A DNA stretch of 8,932 bases from Candidatus Omnitrophota bacterium (GTDB lineage: Bacteria; Omnitrophota; Koll11; Zapsychrales; Zapsychraceae): assembly GCA_023140095.1 (NCBI GenBank), contig JAGLMJ010000042.1:1-8932 (forward strand). Reading direction: 5' to 3'. The position numbers and the translations under genes are program-made. Position 1 is the first letter of the stretch, and the number at the start of each line of letters is the position of its first letter. Positions 5,453 through 8,932 of the stretch are shown here, piece by piece. The notes under the pieces were generated by a model. It was given only the letters and a program-made list of their open reading frames with translations. It was not told the origin of the DNA and ran no database searches.

Positions 5453-6508
5453 GTATTTTCTGAACTTTTTTTGCTTGGCGAGCCCGATGAAGGCATTAAC
5501 GATTTTCGGGTCAAATTGCGTACCACTATTGCGCTTCAATTCTTCGAGGGCCTCTTTGGTGGACAACCGGTTCTTATACGGGCGTTCAATGGTCATCGCC
5601 TCAAAGGCATCGACAACAGAAAGGATACGGGCCCCAATAGGGATCTGCTCTTTTTTGAGCCCGGAAGGATATCCCGACCCATCGTAGTTTTCATGATGGT
5701 AGAGAATAACTGGCAAAACAGGCCTTAGAAATTCAACCGGACGGATGAGCTCGGCGCTCTTCGCCGGTTGATTGCGGATGATCTTAAATTCATCGGGAGT
5801 TAGGTAGCTCGTCTTTGCCAGAATATCATACGGCACATCGATCGCCCCGGCGCCGCGCAAAACACTGGCATAATATAAATTGTCAATAGCCTCATTATCG
5901 ACCCCGAGCTTTTTCCCGAGACTTTCAATGATCTTAAAGAATACAGGTGTGTGCGTCGTGGCGGAGGCATGCCCATGCCTCTCCAGCAACTTTCCAATAA
6001 ATTCGATACTCCCTAAAATAACTTTTTGCTGGGCCTCGTAGAGCTGAAGGTTCCGGATCGCCATAACAGACTGCTCGGCGACGACCGCAAGAATCTCCTT
6101 GTCAGCGTCGGTAAACGGCGGCTCTTTTTTTGTCCGGCGGATAAAAACAGCCCCGACATTCTCGTCAGCAATAAGCGGCAATCCGACCAAATGATCCTCA
6201 AAGATCGCGTGGCCTCTCGTCACCTTCCTCTCTTCCCTACTCCCGTGCTGCGCGATCTCTTTCTTCTTCTCAAGAAGGATATTGATCTTATTATCAAAGA
6301 TCGCGGTCAGGACAACCTTTTTCGTCTGCGGATCGACAATATAGATCGTGGACGAGCTCGCGCAGATAAACTGGCACAGTAAGCGCGTCAGGCGCAAAGA
6401 CAGTTCTTTGACGTTATAAGTCGAGTTCACCAGCCGATACACCATGTGCACGGCCGAGAGAACCATCTTATACTTTTTCGTCGGGGTCAAATAATTTTTT
6501 GTGTTCAT
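5435..6508 (-). CDS. GAF domain + degenerate HD-GYP protein
   Basis: 357 residues from ATG 6508. A GAF sensor domain (about 17-155) is followed by an HD-GYP domain (about 163-345). Active HD-GYP proteins hydrolyse c-di-GMP using metal ligands in a set order. Here H186 (HTPVFF), H271-H272-E273 with YDGSGYP, and D300 (VVDAFEAMT) remain. The defining HDxGK is replaced by RGAGA (218-222), and the next expected histidine is glutamine (Q247 in NQP). I therefore expect no phosphodiesterase activity, and perhaps c-di-GMP or partner binding. The start is uncertain: TTG 6517, ATG 6508 (AGG ten bases upstream) or ATG 6466, one base after the dGTPase stop. The last would trim 14 residues without touching the GAF core. 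From ATG 6508 the gene overlaps the dGTPase gene by 41 bases. Confidence 0.82.
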   Translation of the reverse strand: MNTKNYLTPTKKYKMVLSAVHMVYRLVNSTYNVKELSLRLTRLLCQFICASSSTIYIVDPQTKKVVLTAIFDNKINILLEKKKEIAQHGSREERKVTRGHAIFEDHLVGLPLIADENVGAVFIRRTKKEPPFTDADKEILAVVAEQSVMAIRNLQLYEAQQKVILGSIEFIGKLLERHGHASATTHTPVFFKIIESLGKKLGVDNEAIDNLYYASVLRGAGAIDVPYDILAKTSYLTPDEFKIIRNQPAKSAELIRPVEFLRPVLPVILYHHENYDGSGYPSGLKKEQIPIGARILSVVDAFEAMTIERPYKNRLSTKEALEELKRNSGTQFDPKIVNAFIGLAKQKKFRKYLSLVE

Positions 6509-7658
6509 CGATAGCAAACCTGTCCGTCATGGACGCAATATGGTTACAGATAATTTTATATTTCTGGTTCTTCGTGTATTTCCTGCCCCGGCGGAAGATC
6601 TTCTCCGGCAACTGTTCCGGCGTTTTCATGTACACTTTGAACAAATCTTTAATAATCCTCTTCGCTTTGTCCGTCATGCGAATAACGCGGTAATGCTGAT
6701 AAAGTTTCTCCTCGAGAATCTTTTGGAGAACTTCGCGCTCCTTATTCATCAACGGGCTGAATCCGATCACGATCCGGCTAGGGTTCCTATATGTATATTG
6801 CCTGACCTCTTCTGAAGATTTAAAATTGAGTTTCTCAAGCTTTTGTTTTGAAAAGGACAGAAGATCTTTCATCTGCATATCGATCAGGGCCTTAACGATC
6901 TGATATTTGAAAATCTCTTTATCATTAGCTTCGAGTTGAGGATCGACCCTTTGACCTGCCTTTTTCCAAAGCCGGCTCGCCTTCAGGTCATCGCCTGTGA
7001 TGCACCGGGAGGTGATTCCGTCGTCGATGTCATGCGACAGATACGCCAGCGAATCAGCAATGTCAACGACCTTCGCCTCGAGCGTCGGCCCTTCGTTAAC
7101 AAATTTATTGTAATGACTATCCCCCGGTTTGTCGTAACCGGTGGAATGTTTGAGAATCCCGACTAAGACTTCTTTGGTCAGGTTGAGCCCGTCGAAATCG
7201 GGATAGCGCTTCTCGAGGCCAGCAACAATGTCGAAACTGCGCTGATTGTGATTGAACTTCAGCTTTGGCTTCGCAGAGGCCATGATATGGTTCAAGGCCT
7301 TCTCGCCGGCGTGTCCGAACGGCGGATGCCCAAGGTCATGCGCGAGCGCGATCGCCTCGATGAGATCTTCATTGAGCTGCAAACTACGTCCGATCGTCCT
7401 GGCGATCTGGGCAACCTCGATGGTGTGCGTCAAACGCGTCCGGTAATAATCACCTTCATAGATAACAAAAACCTGCGTTTTATATTCAAGCTTGCGGAAA
7501 GCCTCGGAGTGGACGACACGGTCGCGGTCGCGTTGATAGCATGTCCGGATCTCATGTTTCGCTTCCGAATATTTTCTCCCGCCAGAATCCTTACTCCTCA
7601 TCGCGTAAGGAACCATCATCTTGTCTTCCAGCTTTTCAATATCTTGACGTGTTCGCAT
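6468..7658 (-). CDS. dgt: Deoxyguanosinetriphosphate triphosphohydrolase-like HD protein
   Basis: 396 residues, typical length for the shorter bacterial dGTPase-like subfamily. Active members cleave dNTPs to the deoxynucleoside and triphosphate, trimming the dNTP pool. The N-terminal PYAMRSKDSGGR (17-28) and HSEAFRKLEYKTQVF (50-64) are family signatures. The HD metal site is complete: H78 (TRLTHTIEVAQ), H107-D108 in AHDLGHPPFGHAGE (106-119), and D199 in IADSLAYLSHDIDDG (200-214 region). HNQRSF (137-142) is also conserved. The start ATG 7658 lies nine bases after the HIT stop; an AGG eight bases upstream is the only weak Shine-Dalgarno. A short AATAGCCTATT palindrome (7662-7672) spans the junction. 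The true substrate range in this subfamily varies, so the dGTP specificity is inherited from the family name. Confidence 0.93.
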   Translation of the reverse strand: MRTRQDIEKLEDKMMVPYAMRSKDSGGRKYSEAKHEIRTCYQRDRDRVVHSEAFRKLEYKTQVFVIYEGDYYRTRLTHTIEVAQIARTIGRSLQLNEDLIEAIALAHDLGHPPFGHAGEKALNHIMASAKPKLKFNHNQRSFDIVAGLEKRYPDFDGLNLTKEVLVGILKHSTGYDKPGDSHYNKFVNEGPTLEAKVVDIADSLAYLSHDIDDGITSRCITGDDLKASRLWKKAGQRVDPQLEANDKEIFKYQIVKALIDMQMKDLLSFSKQKLEKLNFKSSEEVRQYTYRNPSRIVIGFSPLMNKEREVLQKILEEKLYQHYRVIRMTDKAKRIIKDLFKVYMKTPEQLPEKIFRRGRKYTKNQKYKIICNHIASMTDRFAIDEHKKLFDPDEKV

Positions 7659-7667
7659 CTCAATAGC

Positions 7668-8162
7668 CTATTTTTTACGAACCCTTTTCTTTTTCGTAAG
7701 AAGTTCGTATAAAGCCCGCAGGGATTGGGAAATAACTTTCGTTTGGCCGGTCACAGGCATGAAATTGACATCACCCTGCCATCGCGGAACTAGGTGAATA
7801 TGCACATGTTTCGGGAATCCCGCCCCGGCGGCCCTTCCGAGATTAATACCAATGTTATACCCGTCGGCGTTCATCTTTTTTTCTAATAATTTCTTTGTCG
7901 CCTCAAGCAGATCCATCAGGTCGTCCATCTCTTCTTTCTTTAAATCGCCTAAGTCCGAAACATGGCTATTTGGTATGATCAACATATGCCCGTTATTATA
8001 CGGATAAATATTCAAAACAGCATAGGCATGTTTGGTCCGCGTGACAATAAAGTTCTTCTTATCTTTCTTTTCCTTGACGATGTTGCAAAAAACACACCTT
8101 TTTGCTTTCTTGCCAATCTTTGTCACATAATTGATCCGCCAAGGTGCCCATAATTTATCCAT
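7668..8162 (-). CDS. HIT family protein, Ap4A phosphorylase-like
   Basis: 164 residues from ATG 8162. The histidine triad HVHIHLVP (119-126) is intact, preceded by AGAGFPK and followed by RWQGDVNFMPV, the signature I associate with Rv2613c-type Ap4A phosphorylases. C23 and C26 (CVFC) look like half of a zinc site found in such members. The enzyme would split Ap4A or a related dinucleotide through a histidine-AMP intermediate. The N-terminus MDKLWAPWR is characteristic and fixes the start at 8162; a longer frame from TTG 8177 is unlikely. GAGG (8172-8175) is nine bases upstream, and only one base separates the start from the metallophosphoesterase stop. The C-terminal tail (KKKRVRKK) is strongly basic. 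Confidence 0.9.
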   Translation of the reverse strand: MDKLWAPWRINYVTKIGKKAKRCVFCNIVKEKKDKKNFIVTRTKHAYAVLNIYPYNNGHMLIIPNSHVSDLGDLKKEEMDDLMDLLEATKKLLEKKMNADGYNIGINLGRAAGAGFPKHVHIHLVPRWQGDVNFMPVTGQTKVISQSLRALYELLTKKKRVRKK

Positions 8163-8163
8163 A

Positions 8164-8649
8164 TCAACAATCCTCAATTTTTATAATTTTACCGGAAGCC
8201 TTGCCGTTTTTAATTTTAAGGATCCCATAGGAACAATACGGCGACCGCACAATATCCGTGGGACTCCCTGGGTTGAAATACAATACACTGCCAAAAACTT
8301 CATTGAACGGTTGATGGGAATGCCCGAAGATCACAACATCGACCTTATCTTTTTTGAATTCTTTTTTGACAAAATTCAAGACCCGTTCCGAAGAACCTTG
8401 CCCGTGATACAACCCGATCCTCATCCCCTCCGCCTCAAAAACATCGCGCTCGGGAAGAACCTGGCGAAGCTCTAACTCGTCCATATTCCCGAAAACAGCG
8501 CGGACCTTATTGATCTTTTTGAATGCCTTGAGGTCCTCTCCGGAACAAAAGTCCCCGACGTGGACGATCAGATCAACATCCTTAAAGTCATCAATCATCT
8601 GTTGCGGAAGATTGCGAGAATGAGTATCGGAAACAACACCTATGTTCAT
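8164..8649 (-). CDS. YfcE/MJ0936-family metallophosphoesterase
   Basis: 161 residues, the standard size for this calcineurin-like phosphodiesterase family. All metal-binding motifs are present in order: D8-x-H10 (SDTH), G32-D33, G54-N55 (GNMD), H82 (YHGQG) and G109-H110-S-H112. Characterised relatives hydrolyse phosphodiester model substrates with Mn or Ni; the physiological substrate is generally unknown. Its ATG overlaps the stop of the upstream fragment as ATGA, with no visible Shine-Dalgarno sequence, so it probably depends on translational coupling. The HIT gene follows after one base, placing two phosphoanhydride/phosphodiester enzymes side by side, with the dGTPase-like gene next. Confidence 0.93.
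   Translation of the reverse strand: MNIGVVSDTHSRNLPQQMIDDFKDVDLIVHVGDFCSGEDLKAFKKINKVRAVFGNMDELELRQVLPERDVFEAEGMRIGLYHGQGSSERVLNFVKKEFKKDKVDVVIFGHSHQPFNEVFGSVLYFNPGSPTDIVRSPYCSYGILKIKNGKASGKIIKIEDC
8172..8175 (-). promoter_or_regulatory. Shine-Dalgarno that selects the HIT ATG start
   Basis: GAGG, nine bases before ATG 8162. It favours this ATG over the in-frame TTG at 8177, which would overlap the Shine-Dalgarno itself. Confidence 0.45.
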
Positions 8650-8932
8650 CGCGTAATGTATGGTTTGTCAAAAAGAGATAATAAAGTATTGAGTTCCTGT
8701 TCGTTCCAGATCCAGAACCTCTCCTGTAAAGCCTTCAACCGCGTATTTTCGTCAAGATCCGTTAACGAAATAATCATGTATCGTTCGGGCCTCGGGTCGG
8801 TGCCCTTGGCTTCTTGTAAGATCATGTTGACATCATTTTCCCCGACATGCCCCCTTTTTGAAACAACAAACCAGACCGTATCTTCGGTTGAGGCCTTGAT
8901 CACATCGACATAATTCCCTCCCTCGTTCCTGA
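8646..8932 (-). CDS. Unrecognised protein, C-terminal 94 residues (5' end beyond window)
   Basis: The frame is open from the right edge to TGA at 8646-8648. A GTG at 8903 could be read as a start, but the frame continues upstream without a stop (residues RNEGGNYVDV precede it), and no Shine-Dalgarno site favours that GTG, so I treat it as a truncated gene. Recognisable stretches are VWFVVSKRGHVGEND and RFWIWNEQELNTLL. The alternation YVDVI...VWFVVSKR resembles the late strands of a restriction-endonuclease-like fold, but this is a weak impression. No transmembrane segment or signal peptide is in the visible part. It overlaps the metallophosphoesterase by 4 bases and is therefore in the same operon. 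Confidence 0.65.
   Translation of the reverse strand, partial: RNEGGNYVDVIKASTEDTVWFVVSKRGHVGENDVNMILQEAKGTDPRPERYMIISLTDLDENTRLKALQERFWIWNEQELNTLLSLFDKPYITR

Noticed and set aside
6026..6382. 118-codon plus-strand open frame antisense to the GAF region
   Set aside because: Shadow of the GAF/HD-GYP gene with no family features.
7662..7672. AATAGCCTATT palindrome at the HIT/dGTPase junction
   Set aside because: Short palindrome overlapping a stop codon; no promoter elements around it and no second copy. Kept only as a note under the dGTPase gene.
7248..7712. 154-codon plus-strand open frame antisense to the dGTPase gene
   Set aside because: It mirrors a strongly conserved gene on the other strand and has no recognisable domain, so it is a shadow frame.
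8163..8177. Upstream TTG start for the HIT protein
   Set aside because: The GAGG Shine-Dalgarno site would lie within the start itself, and the family N-terminus MDKLWAPWR begins at ATG 8162.

Overview
The window looks like part of a chromosome from an uncultured, diderm, PVC-related bacterium, most likely Candidatus Omnitrophota. This is inferred from three things. First, there is a gene for the short 'small basic protein' family, whose known members come mainly from Verrucomicrobia, Chlamydiae and relatives. Second, there is a compact GspA/ExeA-like ATPase paired with a GspB-like protein. Third, the envelope proteins (SPOR, bacterial SH3) fit an outer-membrane-bearing cell. No rRNA, tRNA, transposase, integrase or CRISPR array is visible, and there are no obvious signs of recent transfer.

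Left end (1-469): the start of a minus-strand PilZ domain gene (c-di-GMP receptor type) runs off the left edge. Its proposed TTG start overlaps a 23-codon upstream reading frame that sits directly behind a good extended -10 promoter. The rest of this stretch is a divergent promoter region. Left arm, plus strand (470-1881): a two-gene unit of an AAA+ ATPase of the ExeA/GspA family and a membrane-anchored GspB-like partner, joined by an ATGA overlap.

Right arm, minus strand (1916-8932): nine complete genes plus one 5'-truncated gene, nearly all overlapping or a few bases apart. In transcription order they are: an unrecognised C-terminal fragment, a YfcE/MJ0936-type metallophosphoesterase, a HIT protein resembling Ap4A phosphorylase, a dGTPase-like HD hydrolase, a GAF + degenerate HD-GYP protein, a SPOR-domain membrane protein, the small basic protein, a secreted two-SH3 protein with a C-terminal beta-rich domain, an S2P/M50 membrane protease, and aroB. 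The first part deals with nucleotides and signalling, the second with the cell envelope, and the last gene is the second step of the shikimate pathway.

Two themes stand out. (1) In three places a TATAAT box lies 7-8 bases upstream of an ATG with no Shine-Dalgarno sequence (the ATPase gene, the SPOR gene and the ORF upstream of PilZ), which predicts leaderless transcripts. Several internal operon genes instead carry recognisable Shine-Dalgarno sequences. (2) The HD-GYP protein has lost the HD dyad and another expected metal ligand but keeps the GYP segment, so it is probably a sensor or scaffold and not an active c-di-GMP phosphodiesterase. I see no clearly novel defence or mobile system. The window reads as core chromosome with some unusual details.
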